NCBI GenBank assembly: GCA_020831625.1
Contig: JAFIGD010000022.1
Span: forward strand, 1-64,000
Reading direction: 5' to 3'
Length of the DNA: 64,000 nucleotides
Source: Verrucomicrobiota bacterium
Lineage (GTDB): Bacteria; Verrucomicrobiota; Kiritimatiellia; SS1-B-03-39; UBA6053
Shown: positions 53,367-62,239 of the stretch, in pieces
Layout: every line of letters starts with the position of its first letter
Position numbering within the stretch: position 1 is the first letter of the stretch
Translations under genes and position numbers: made by a program
The notes under the pieces: generated by a model
What the model saw: the letters and a program-made list of their open reading frames with translations, nothing else
What the model was told of the DNA's origin: nothing
Database searches by the model: none

Positions 53367-55316
53367 ATGCAAAACCTGAAATTCACCCGACTCGCCGTCT
53401 TGCTTCTTAGTCTGCTTTTTCTCTGCGGGCCGACCCGACTCATGGCTCTGGTCAACCCCTCCCTCCAGCCTTTTTTGTTGGTGGAGCGGTACCGGGCGGT
53501 GCTTGATCTGAAGGTGAAAAGCTTTGATATGGCCACGGAAACGTATTCTCTGGAGGTGTCGCAGGTGCTGGCCGGGGAATTCGAGCCCCGGACGATCGGG
53601 ATTCTGGCTCCGGAAGGAGAAGATTTTGACATGGAGCAGGCGACCCTGATGATGTCCGACGGTGACCGTGTGGTCGCGTTTGTAAGCCGCGTGGGGCGGC
53701 GCGGTCAGGATGAGGTGTTGCTCTACATCGGCCGAAGAGAGTGGCATGAAGCCTCCATGCAAGAGGGGCGTTCCGATCACTGGGCCTGGTCCAAGCAGTC
53801 GCCGGAAGCCATGTCCGGGACGTTCAACGGGGATTCGGGCCGTTTGGCGGAGATGATTGCCGAGATCGCGGATGGAAGTTTTTTCTATCCGGCGGAGTCG
53901 TTCACCCGCTTCAGGGAAGACCGGGTGATCGCGGAGTTTGAAGGGCCGCTGGCCGGCGCCGCCCTCTATGATTTGTCGGGGAACGGAATGCTGGATATTC
54001 TGGTCGGCACCCCCGACGGCGTGCGCCTTTTCCGGCAAACCGAAGCGATGGTTTTCACCGATGTCACTGCGGAGGCGGGTCTGGAAGGTGTCCATGCGAA
54101 AAGTGTGGCGGTGGCCGATGTGAACGGCGACGGCCGTCCGGACCTATTATTGGATGCCACGATGTATTTGGCCGAAGACGCGCGTTACACACGGAAGGAC
54201 TGGTTGCCGTCTCTCGACGGAAAAGAAATCAAAGCTGCGACCTTCGCGGATCTGGACGGCAACGGGTTTCCCGATGTGCTGGTTTCCGTGGTTGGCGGCG
54301 GGCTGCGCGCGTTCCGGCATCCGGGGGAGGGCGGGGGTGTGTTCGAGGACATTTCGGAGTCCCTGGGGTTGAGAGACGAGGCCGCCCAACCGGAGGCGAA
54401 CGCCTATTTCGCCGTCGGGGACTGGACCGGGAACGGCCGGCCGGACATACTCCTGGGCTCCGGGCGGGCGGTGCTCCTGCTTCAGGATGACGAGGGACGG
54501 TATTCCCCCTACACCGGACGCATGAATTTGGATTTGCGTGATGGACAGACCTTTGAAGAGGGCATGACCGGGGCCGGGGTTTTCGCGCCCCTGTGGCGGG
54601 AAAACCGTTTTGATGTGGCGGTTCCTTCGGACACCCGCATGTTTCTGCTCACCAAACGCGACGGCTCCCCAGTAGACGTGACCGGTCAGGGGAACGAAGT
54701 CGGGGTGGTGCACGCCGCCCCCTGGGCGACGCTGGCGGAGGATTTGGCGATGAACGGCCATATCGACCTATACACCAGCACCGCCGAAGTGACCGGTTCC
54801 AGCAACATGTTCCATCTGAACCGCGGATATGGCTCCTACATGTATCCGGAACGGTACGAAACCGTGTTTCCCGGCGGAGCCCACACCAGAGGGGCCGGGG
54901 GCATGGCGGCCGGGGATGTCACCGGTGACGGCGCCAACGATCTGCTGCTGGCGGGTCTGGACGGACGGCTGGTGCTGGTGGTCAACGACACCCTGTCGTT
55001 ACGGCAGCCGGAGGATCACCCCACCCACCATCAGCGCATGTTGCATAACACATCGATTCTCCGGGTTACCCCGGCAGGAACCAAAGGGCTGATCGGCGCC
55101 ATCCTCGAGGTGCGGAACGCCGACGGCGAAATCGTGGCTTTGCGGCAGCTCGGCTCCGGCTCTCCCGTCGGCAGCCAAAGCCCCACCGCCCGAAACATCG
55201 CCGTCCGTCATCCCGGCGACTATGAAGTGACGCTGCGGTTCACGGACGGGCATGAAGTGAAAAAATCCGTGAGTCTGGAACCTTCACAGGTCTTGGAATT
55301 GCGTATGGAGCGGTGA
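53367..55316 (+). CDS. Secreted VCBS/FG-GAP repeat protein
   Basis: A 649-residue secreted protein with signal peptide (LAVLLLSLLFLCGPTRLMA). The first ~190 residues are unassigned; from ~200 a beta-propeller of FG-GAP/VCBS repeats follows, visible as VAVADVNGDGRPDLLL, ATFADLDGNGFPDVLV, YFAVGDWTGNGRPDILLG and MAAGDVTGDGANDLLLAG. The DxNxDGxxD motifs bind calcium. The C-terminal ~90 residues resemble the ASPIC/UnbV-type tail. Members of this family in PVC organisms are surface or secreted proteins of unknown substrate. Transcribed after the double operator at 53181-53207. Confidence 0.85.
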   Translation: MQNLKFTRLAVLLLSLLFLCGPTRLMALVNPSLQPFLLVERYRAVLDLKVKSFDMATETYSLEVSQVLAGEFEPRTIGILAPEGEDFDMEQATLMMSDGDRVVAFVSRVGRRGQDEVLLYIGRREWHEASMQEGRSDHWAWSKQSPEAMSGTFNGDSGRLAEMIAEIADGSFFYPAESFTRFREDRVIAEFEGPLAGAALYDLSGNGMLDILVGTPDGVRLFRQTEAMVFTDVTAEAGLEGVHAKSVAVADVNGDGRPDLLLDATMYLAEDARYTRKDWLPSLDGKEIKAATFADLDGNGFPDVLVSVVGGGLRAFRHPGEGGGVFEDISESLGLRDEAAQPEANAYFAVGDWTGNGRPDILLGSGRAVLLLQDDEGRYSPYTGRMNLDLRDGQTFEEGMTGAGVFAPLWRENRFDVAVPSDTRMFLLTKRDGSPVDVTGQGNEVGVVHAAPWATLAEDLAMNGHIDLYTSTAEVTGSSNMFHLNRGYGSYMYPERYETVFPGGAHTRGAGGMAAGDVTGDGANDLLLAGLDGRLVLVVNDTLSLRQPEDHPTHHQRMLHNTSILRVTPAGTKGLIGAILEVRNADGEIVALRQLGSGSPVGSQSPTARNIAVRHPGDYEVTLRFTDGHEVKKSVSLEPSQVLELRMER

Positions 55317-55319
55317 GGC

Positions 55320-55452
55320 TGCGGCGAAGCCGCCCTGGAGTGCTGAAGCGGCGGGAGGAACGATCCGCCATAGCCCCGCAAGCGGGGCTATGGCGTGACA
55401 TGCCCAAGCTTCAGCCTTGGGGCCAAGGGGGCTGTGCCGCCTGCGGGGCGAA
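55320..55452 (+). repeat. REP-like element with nested hairpin
   Basis: The stretch begins GCGGCGAAGCCGCC, then TGGAGTGCTGAAGCG, and ends AGCTTCAGCCTTGGGG...AAGGGGGCTG. A reverse copy is at 60908-60995. This copy carries a ~43-bp insertion with a perfect 14-bp hairpin (CGCCATAGCCCCGC, two-base loop, GCGGGGCTATGGCG). It lies directly after the VCBS gene in a 335-bp gap; the rest of the gap is a further GC-rich repeat-like stretch (to ~55535), the operator and the promoter. Confidence 0.75.
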
Positions 55453-55543
55453 GGCGCAAGGTCCTTTCGTTCCTCACTCCCCTTGCGCACTCCAGGGACG
55501 CTTCGCGTCAATACCAAGGCCGCTTGTTGTCACCTTACGAAGT

Positions 55544-55556
55544 TTAACTAGTAAAA
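55544..55556 (+). promoter_or_regulatory. Shared dyad operator upstream of the LamG beta-helix gene
   Basis: TTAACTAGTAAAA, 11 bases before TTGTTT. It stands immediately after the repeat block and ~95 bases before the gene. Confidence 0.7.
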
Positions 55557-55567
55557 CGATTCTAAGG

Positions 55568-55597
55568 TTGTTTTTCCCGCGGATTCTGCGGTATGAT
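55568..55597 (+). promoter_or_regulatory. Putative promoter of the LamG beta-helix gene
   Basis: TTGTTT (55568-55573), 18-base spacer, TATGAT (55592-55597). This is the best -10 among the operator-linked promoters; the ATG is 55 bases downstream. Confidence 0.55.
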
Positions 55598-55651
55598 GAA
55601 TTTACTTTCTTGTTCGCGTTTCAACATACAGAATACATCCGAGTTCCGATT

Positions 55652-58600
55652 ATGAAAAACAGTCCTCATTTCCGTCCGCTTTCTTTGCCTTTTATCTTTA
55701 CCGCCGTCTTTCTGTGGATGACTTCTGCATCGGGTTCCGGGGCGGAAGCCGGATGGGATCCTCAACGGTTCCAAATGCCGCCTTCGCCGGTGAATCCCGC
55801 CGCCATTACTGTGGAGGGGAATACCGAAATCAAATGGATGCCCGAGGCCTTTGAATTCACGCCCGGATCCTCGTTGCGGTATATTGATTTTGAAGGCGGC
55901 GATGACACCAACGACGGCCGTTCGCCGGACCGTCCGTGGAAACATCATCCCTGGGATCCTCAGGCCCGCGGTCAAGCCGCCGCCGAATCCGGGGCGCACA
56001 CCTATGTGTTCAAGGGCGGGGTCATCTACCGGGGGCAACTTGTGGCCGGGGAATCCGGCACCGACGAAGAGCCGATTCAGCTCACCCGCGATCCCGAATG
56101 GGGAGAGGGCATTGCCACCCTCGCCGGTTCTGTGGTCCCCTCCGGATGGAGACGGGCCTCCGATGAGGAGGCCAAAGCCGCCGGCATTCCCGACGCGTCT
56201 CTGGGCAAGGTCTGGGTCACCACCCTGGAGGGGGATTTCGTTCCCCGCGCCGGCTGGGTGCTCAACGGGGATGGTTCCCGGGAACGGGTGCCGCTGGCCC
56301 GCTGGCCCAACTGGGAGATCGAACATCCCTACAATCATTTTACCCAGTGGTTCCGGGTCGAGGAAATTGTTCCCCGCTTTCCGGTCATGCCGATTTTCGC
56401 GCCCAAGGTTCTGAACGATCCCGATCCCCACGCCTACGACGGTGCCACGGTGTGGATGGAGCATCCCAATTCCCATGGCTCCTTCTCGATCACGGGCATC
56501 TTTCCCTCCGCCGTGCAGGGCTATGATCCCAATCGCGGAATCATTCGGATTCCCCTGGAGCATCCCCGTCGTCATCCGCAAGTCAACAGCCCGTTTTTTC
56601 TGGAGAATCTCCCCCGGTTCCTGGACACCGACGGCGAGTGGACCTTCGTGCCCGAGGGGCGCAAGCTTTACCTGAGATTGCCGGGTGACGCCGATCCCAA
56701 CCAGGTCACCTTTGAGGTGGCGGAGCATCCGGTGATTCTGGATATCATTCGCCAGCGCAACATCGAGGTGTCCGGACTCCGCTTCACCGGCGGCAACGCC
56801 TTCGATTATAATGAGGCCGCGCGCGCCGGGGACTGGACCCGTCCCGCCAATTTCACCCAGATGGGCGCGATCCGCCTTTTGAGCGGGGCTCAAGGCATGG
56901 TCTTTCGAAATCTGGACATCCGCGACACCGCCGGAATCGGGATCACCAATTGGGTGACCGAGGACGATGATCTCTACGAAGACATCCTCATTGCCGACAG
57001 CGCGTTTGTGAATATCGACAACGACGGCATTTATTTCAGCATCGTGATGGCGGATTCGCAGAGTCCCCGCGGCGAGGTCACCGACATCCGGGTCTATCGC
57101 AACCGGCTGGAGAACATCGGCCTCCGCTGCAGTGTCAGCCAGGGCGGGCGCGCCATTAACTTTTTCGGTCTCAAAGTGGGGGAGATCGCGGGCAACGTCG
57201 TTCAGACCGTGGGCGGACACGGGATCAACGTGTTCTCCGGACAAAGCCCTTTCACACCCCTGGTCCGGGTGCAGGTGCACGGCAACCAGGTCAGCGAGGC
57301 CCTGATCCAAAAAACGGATTTTGGCAACTTTGAGTTTTGGGGACACGGCACCACGTACGTCTACAACAACATCGCTGTCGATCCGGTGGGCTATGTGGCC
57401 AGCCGGGATGTGTACCACAAAGGCGAGGCCTTTTATTTCGACCACGGGGTGAAAGGGTTCCTGTTCAACAATATCGGCTGGTGCCGCGATTTTCCCGAGG
57501 CGGCCCTGAACGCCATGGGGCAGACCTTTTTCAAAGAAGTGCGCAACCGCTGGAACCAGGCGTTTCACAACACCGCCTATCATTTCCGCCAGATGCAGAA
57601 CATGGAGGGGCGTCACGGAGACCAGCAGCATTATCTGTCGAATCTGTTTATTCAAAACCACGAGCGTTCCAGTTTTCTGGCGCACTGGGGGTTGGATGAC
57701 GTGGCGGAGATCGGCTATGCCCGCAATATCCTGGCGGGCACGCACGGCGCGATTTACGCCCGCTGGCAGGGTGCGCGGTACGAAACGATTGAAGAGTTCC
57801 AAGCCCATATCCGGACTCTGGACAATCAAGTCACCACCGACGAACCGGCCTGGTTCACCGACGAAATGCCGGTGATCGATCCGGACCAGCGTGATTTCCG
57901 ACTCACCGACACCTCGGCGGCCATCGACCGCGGGGTGCGGGTCTTTGTTCCCTGGTCCCTCTACGGCAACGTGGGAGAGTGGTTTTTCCGGCATCATCCG
58001 CGCGATCCGAATACAGTGCTTGGTTACGACCTCTACCCGCAGGAAATGTACGGCACCGGCACCGCGCCGCTTCAGATCGGTTCGCATGTCCCCGGAAATG
58101 AATTGGTCGGGGAGGGGTTCACCTCGGAAGACTACCGCGAAGGAGTGTTGGAGGACTGGAACAAGGGGGCGCTTCATTTCGACGGCTCCCGCTCCATGCG
58201 CATTCCGCAGGAACGCCTGGTGCGGGATATCAAACGCACCGTCCGCAATGAGGAGGTGGTCTTCGACGGCAGAGAACGCTTCACCGTCCGCATGACCGAT
58301 AACAATTTTCTGATCGAAACCGTGTTGCGGACCGAGCCCGGTCAGGGCGGGGGTGTCGTGGCGGGGAAACTGGACCCCGCCGACGGATACGCCCTCGGCC
58401 TCACCCCGCAGGGGCATCCGGTGCTCCTGCTCCGGTCGGAGGGCGACAACTATTCGGTCACCGGGAACACCGCCGTGAACGACGGCGTTTGGCATCATGT
58501 GTTGGCGGAGGTCGACCGCGCCGCCGGCACCGTGACGCTCTATGTCAACGGGGTTGACGCCAGCGGAGAGGCCGCGGGCCGCCGTCCGGCGCCGGGCGCC

Positions 58601-59659
58601 TCCCTGGACAATGAATCGGATTTTGTTGTGGGGCACGGTTTTGTCGGGGCCCTGGATTACTTGCGGATCACCCGGGGGACGCTTGCGGACGCCCGGACAA
58701 ACATTGATGAATTGATGGCCTGGCAGTTTAACGGACCGCACTTCCGCGACTTTGTCGGACGCGAACCGACCGGCGGTGTGCGGGACGCCGGAGCCCTGGA
58801 GCATCCGACCGTCAGCGGTGTTCAGGAAATCGTGTACACTCCGCGGCGGTCCGCCGCGGAGGCCGCGGCCGCCGCTGAGTTCGATCCCGGTGAATTTCAG
58901 ACCGACGGAGACCGGCAGTCACAGGATTTCAACTGGGGCTCCGTCTCCTTTCCCAAAGAGGCCGCTCTCGGCGAAAGGGCCGCGATGCAAGTGGTGTTCG
59001 GCGTGGAAACGATCGAACGTTCGGGCATGAGGCTTCGGATAGACCTTCACGGCTGGGAGGGCGGAAACCGGATCGGGCCGGTCGCCCAGGGACAGCCGGT
59101 CAACATCGTGCCCGGTGCCACCGATCCTTATACCGTCATGCTGAACGTTCCGAACCGGGCCGGACTGACCCGGGTCACCGCGGTGATTTATGTCTCCCCC
59201 GACGGCACCTACGGCAATCGGACCCTCAGCACCGAGGTGAGTATTCCGGTGGCGGAAAACGCCGCGCCGCCGGCGGCTCCCGCCGGTCCGGCCTGGCTGG
59301 AGGGCGAGGGGCGGATCACCGGTGAATATGAGTGGGGGCGGATCTCACTGCCCGCCCGGACGAAAGCCGGGGAGGAGATGGAAATTCTGGTGGACCTGAA
59401 GCCCGGTGCGGTGCCGAACGCCCAGGTGCTGCAGGTGGATATCCACTGGTGGGAGGGGCAGGAGCGCCGGGGGCCGCTCACCCGCGCCCGCCGCATTCAG
59501 GTGAACCGAAACACCCGGGGGGTGCAGGTGGCCCGCGTCCGGATTCCCGACCGTGAGGGCCTCACCCGAATTGCCGCCATTGTGTACGTCGCGCCGAACG
59601 CGGAATGGAGCCGGAAAATCTTCAATGCCGAACTGGGCGGCGTGGAGGTGACACGCTGA
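55652..59659 (+). CDS. 1335-aa secreted beta-helix protein with LamG and tandem C-terminal modules
   Basis: A signal peptide (LSLPFIFTAVFLWMTSASGSGAEA) precedes a right-handed beta-helix (~residues 50-800: LRYIDFEGGDDTNDGRSPDR at its start, INVFSGQSPFTPLVRVQVHG in the middle). A LamG/concanavalin-like domain follows (~880-1045; DGVWHHVLAEVDRAAGTVTLYVNG). Then two similar modules of ~110 residues (~1093-1200 and ~1223-1335), each with WG..S.P near its start and a WEG...GP motif. The beta-helix likely acts on or binds a polysaccharide. No PEP-CTERM or other sorting signal is visible, so it is released or held by protein contacts. Confidence 0.83.
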   Translation: MKNSPHFRPLSLPFIFTAVFLWMTSASGSGAEAGWDPQRFQMPPSPVNPAAITVEGNTEIKWMPEAFEFTPGSSLRYIDFEGGDDTNDGRSPDRPWKHHPWDPQARGQAAAESGAHTYVFKGGVIYRGQLVAGESGTDEEPIQLTRDPEWGEGIATLAGSVVPSGWRRASDEEAKAAGIPDASLGKVWVTTLEGDFVPRAGWVLNGDGSRERVPLARWPNWEIEHPYNHFTQWFRVEEIVPRFPVMPIFAPKVLNDPDPHAYDGATVWMEHPNSHGSFSITGIFPSAVQGYDPNRGIIRIPLEHPRRHPQVNSPFFLENLPRFLDTDGEWTFVPEGRKLYLRLPGDADPNQVTFEVAEHPVILDIIRQRNIEVSGLRFTGGNAFDYNEAARAGDWTRPANFTQMGAIRLLSGAQGMVFRNLDIRDTAGIGITNWVTEDDDLYEDILIADSAFVNIDNDGIYFSIVMADSQSPRGEVTDIRVYRNRLENIGLRCSVSQGGRAINFFGLKVGEIAGNVVQTVGGHGINVFSGQSPFTPLVRVQVHGNQVSEALIQKTDFGNFEFWGHGTTYVYNNIAVDPVGYVASRDVYHKGEAFYFDHGVKGFLFNNIGWCRDFPEAALNAMGQTFFKEVRNRWNQAFHNTAYHFRQMQNMEGRHGDQQHYLSNLFIQNHERSSFLAHWGLDDVAEIGYARNILAGTHGAIYARWQGARYETIEEFQAHIRTLDNQVTTDEPAWFTDEMPVIDPDQRDFRLTDTSAAIDRGVRVFVPWSLYGNVGEWFFRHHPRDPNTVLGYDLYPQEMYGTGTAPLQIGSHVPGNELVGEGFTSEDYREGVLEDWNKGALHFDGSRSMRIPQERLVRDIKRTVRNEEVVFDGRERFTVRMTDNNFLIETVLRTEPGQGGGVVAGKLDPADGYALGLTPQGHPVLLLRSEGDNYSVTGNTAVNDGVWHHVLAEVDRAAGTVTLYVNGVDASGEAAGRRPAPGASLDNESDFVVGHGFVGALDYLRITRGTLADARTNIDELMAWQFNGPHFRDFVGREPTGGVRDAGALEHPTVSGVQEIVYTPRRSAAEAAAAAEFDPGEFQTDGDRQSQDFNWGSVSFPKEAALGERAAMQVVFGVETIERSGMRLRIDLHGWEGGNRIGPVAQGQPVNIVPGATDPYTVMLNVPNRAGLTRVTAVIYVSPDGTYGNRTLSTEVSIPVAENAAPPAAPAGPAWLEGEGRITGEYEWGRISLPARTKAGEEMEILVDLKPGAVPNAQVLQVDIHWWEGQERRGPLTRARRIQVNRNTRGVQVARVRIPDREGLTRIAAIVYVAPNAEWSRKIFNAELGGVEVTR

Positions 59660-59688
59660 GAGCGCGGAGGGGAAAAGCGGCGGATTTG

Positions 59689-59717
59689 CTCTGTTCTCTC
59701 TGAAACGCCTGTTCAAC
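59689..59717 (-). repeat. GAACAGGAG-type repeat, isolated copy
   Basis: CTCTGTTCTCTCTGAAACGCCTGTTCAAC, read on the minus strand, matches the repeat unit at 44122-44258. It lies in the 64-bp convergent gap between the LamG protein gene and the LacI-type regulator gene. Confidence 0.6.
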
Positions 59718-59723
59718 CTGGCC

Positions 59724-60815
59724 TTAGGCGATGCGGGATGTGGAGAGCTGAACGGAGTTCAGCGCGGGCCCCGTGGTCTCCCCGTCTTTCCAGCGCCCCG
59801 GAACCAGAATTAAGCGGGGAACCTCCTGTTGGCCGATCTCATTGCGCAGGAGCTGACCTCCCAGCACATTGATGGCCACACCGCCGACAACCTCGTGACG
59901 GTTGTCCACCCCGGAGGCTTCAGGGAATTCGTCCACATTGGTCAAGGCCACGGCTACATCCTCCGGCACCCGGAATCCCTCCTCCTTCAGCCAGGAGATT
60001 ATTCCGGATTGATGGGTGATGATCCCGTCCGGTTTGTGTTTTTTCATCCATTTGATAAAAGCGGGTTTTGTTTTTTCGGCTTCAAGCATAGGCAGAAACG
60101 GTATCGGTTTCTGATCCTGATGAAGGTGGCACCATACCAAGTAGGCGGAACTGAGAGCGTAATTCAGACCCGCATCGAGATTATGACCCAGAGGGAGACC
60201 GATCCGCCGACAGCCGCAGGCCCTCAGATGATCCAGAGCCATGGAGGTGTTTTGCTGATAGTCCAATAGAACACGGTTAACCCTTAGTTCGGGGTGGAAG
60301 CGGGAAAAGGTGATGACCGCCAAAGAGTCCCATTCCAGTTCGGGAAGATCCGTGGTTTGTTTCGTGAAAAAATCGAAATATATCAGGCCCCGAATACCCC
60401 GATAGCGGAGAATGCGTTGAAGTCTGTTCATGGGCGTGTCCTCGTCCTGCGTGAAAAAAATCTCAATTCTGAACCCTTGGGTTTCCGCCTGTTTTTTTAT
60501 GCCCTCGAGCACGGAGTTATAGGTGCGAAGATGCAGGCGTTTGTCATTCGGAGCGCCTGCGACCAGCACCGCCATGGTGGTTCCACTGTCCTCGGAAATC
60601 CGCTGGGTGCGTATCTCCTGCATCAGCGCGTTTACCAGAGGACTGGGACGGTACTGCATCTCCTCTGCTTTGGCCGCGACGGTGGCCCGCATGGCCTTGG
60701 AAATCCGGGGGTCGTTCTTTAAAGCCAGCGACACCGTCGCTTTGGTCACCCCCACCACATCCGCGATATCCTGCATGGTGACCCGGCGCTGATCCTGCTT
60801 GCTTTTTGAACTCAT
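59724..60815 (-). CDS. LacI-family transcriptional regulator
   Basis: A 363-residue regulator. The N-terminal HTH reads TMQDIADVVGVTKATVSLAL, followed by the hinge region EEMQYRPSPLVNALM, and a periplasmic-binding-protein-like sensor domain to the end. The family normally binds a sugar effector and palindromic operators. It sits in the carbohydrate locus between the secreted-protein genes and the hydrolase operon, so it is the nearest candidate for binding the 13-base dyad, though the distal position of that dyad suits an activator. LacI-type proteins usually prefer a central CG, which the dyad lacks, so the link is only a proposal. Confidence 0.92.
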   Translation of the reverse strand: MSSKSKQDQRRVTMQDIADVVGVTKATVSLALKNDPRISKAMRATVAAKAEEMQYRPSPLVNALMQEIRTQRISEDSGTTMAVLVAGAPNDKRLHLRTYNSVLEGIKKQAETQGFRIEIFFTQDEDTPMNRLQRILRYRGIRGLIYFDFFTKQTTDLPELEWDSLAVITFSRFHPELRVNRVLLDYQQNTSMALDHLRACGCRRIGLPLGHNLDAGLNYALSSAYLVWCHLHQDQKPIPFLPMLEAEKTKPAFIKWMKKHKPDGIITHQSGIISWLKEEGFRVPEDVAVALTNVDEFPEASGVDNRHEVVGGVAINVLGGQLLRNEIGQQEVPRLILVPGRWKDGETTGPALNSVQLSTSRIA

Positions 60816-60904
60816 GCGGACTGACTACGTCAGGAATGTTAACGGGTCAAACCAATTTTCGTCCTTTTTGGGTTGCCATATTTTTTTATTCCGGATTCGT
60901 CTCG

Positions 60905-60995
60905 CCGGTACAGCAGCCCCCTTCGCCCCAAGGCTGAAGCTCTGGTCGTTCCTCCCGGCGCTTCAGCACTCCAAGGCGGCTTCGCCGCAAAGATG
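60905..60995 (-). repeat. REP-like element, reverse copy without the nested hairpin
   Basis: Reverse complement of the element at 55320: GCGGCGAAGCCGCC, TGGAGTGCTGAAGCG and AGCTTCAGCCTTGGGG are all present, but the ~43-bp hairpin insertion is missing, so the shorter form is probably ancestral. It lies between the LacI-type gene and the propeller gene. Confidence 0.8.
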
Positions 60996-61027
60996 CACAT
61001 GGGGGAAATCGAACACAACACGCTTTC

Positions 61028-62239
61028 TCATAATTGGCTCCTTCGCAATAAGGTTTCCACATCCAGCTCCGCCAGTTGGGCGTGATGTCCCGGGAGGGTG
61101 TTGACCAGGATGCGTTTGCCGTCGGGAGAGAAGACCGGATGGTGGCAGATCCGCAGCGGATTTCCGCCTTTCACCTCTTTGTCGCCGATGAATTTGGGCA
61201 GGGGAACCTTTTGCAGGATGTCTCCGGTGCGTTTTGAAATGAACACCACGTTTCCGCCGGTTGGACTTCCCTCGTCGGTTACCACCAGATCGGGGTTCGC
61301 GGGGCTGACCGAGGGATGTCCCCCGCTGTTGTGCGGGCTGATCCAGCGCGCTCTGGTTCCATCGTACCGGACCTCGATCAGCCCCTGGCGTTCCGGATTC
61401 TCCGGGTCGGGTCCGTAGCCGATCAGGCGTTCATTGTCCGGCTGCCAGCCCCAGTGCACCCCCCGCCGCTCAAAACTGAGATCGATGGCCATGTGAATCT
61501 CCTTCATTTCACGGTCGGAGGTGAAGACGGTGGCGATCCGGGGTTCGCCGCGTTCGGGAACCACGCAATGATTGCCGAAATAAAAGAGAAAACGTTTTCC
61601 GTCCGGGCTCCAGCGCACGCAATAGGTCATCAGGGTCAACCCTTCCTCCGGCCCCAATCGATCCTTCAATTCCTGTTCGGCCTCGAGAATTTTTTCGCGG
61701 AGGGGATGTCGGTCCAGAAGGTCTTGGGTGGAGAGCGCCAGGGTCTCTTGGGGCGGATCAAACGTGAGCAGGGAGATGCCGTGCCGCTTCCGTTCCAAAA
61801 AGGGAACGGGGGCTTCCTCCGGTTTCCATTTCCCATCCCCGTATCCCGCCGCATACAGCAGGCCGTGAGGGCTGGACACGCCGGGTTCGCCCAGTGGGGG
61901 ACAGCCCTCCAAATCGCCTTTTACTTTGACTTCGACTCCCGCAGCCAGTTCTCTCCGCACCGTGACCGGATTTTGCAGGGTGCCCGCCTGGTAATACACG
62001 TGTCGCGCATCCGGTGACCAGCTTTGCCAGAGGCCCGTGTGCCAGAAGCTGGGGGTCACCGCCACCTTCCCGAATTGGTCCAGCACCTTGCCTTCGGCGG
62101 ACAGCACAAACACTTCCGTCCGATTCGTCTCCAGGTCCGCTCCCGCCGCCAGGAAACGGCCAGACCCGTCGGGCGCATACGGACAAAGGGTGTAATAGCC
62201 GTGAACGCACCATCGCTCGGGGATCGGAAAGGTTTTCAC
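61028..62239 (-). CDS. Oligogalacturonate-lyase-like beta-propeller protein
   Basis: A 403-residue protein without a signal peptide. Repeated SPDGKR/SPDARH-type blades (LWQSWSPDARHVYYQAG, VRWSPDGKRFLFYFGNH, HHPVFSPDGKRILVNT) form a TolB/oligogalacturonate-lyase-like propeller. Oligogalacturonate lyase needs four metal-binding His/Gln residues; here candidates include HTGLW, GNHC, HNSGGHPS and HHPVFS, but I cannot confirm the active site. Cytoplasmic location suits degradation of imported unsaturated uronides. It overlaps the acyltransferase stop by four bases. Confidence 0.72.
   Translation of the reverse strand: MKTFPIPERWCVHGYYTLCPYAPDGSGRFLAAGADLETNRTEVFVLSAEGKVLDQFGKVAVTPSFWHTGLWQSWSPDARHVYYQAGTLQNPVTVRRELAAGVEVKVKGDLEGCPPLGEPGVSSPHGLLYAAGYGDGKWKPEEAPVPFLERKRHGISLLTFDPPQETLALSTQDLLDRHPLREKILEAEQELKDRLGPEEGLTLMTYCVRWSPDGKRFLFYFGNHCVVPERGEPRIATVFTSDREMKEIHMAIDLSFERRGVHWGWQPDNERLIGYGPDPENPERQGLIEVRYDGTRARWISPHNSGGHPSVSPANPDLVVTDEGSPTGGNVVFISKRTGDILQKVPLPKFIGDKEVKGGNPLRICHHPVFSPDGKRILVNTLPGHHAQLAELDVETLLRRSQL

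Noticed and set aside
55562-58804. 1080-codon minus-strand frame opposite the LamG beta-helix gene.
   Set aside because: No recognisable domain and it covers the operator and promoter; the plus strand has a signal peptide and known folds.
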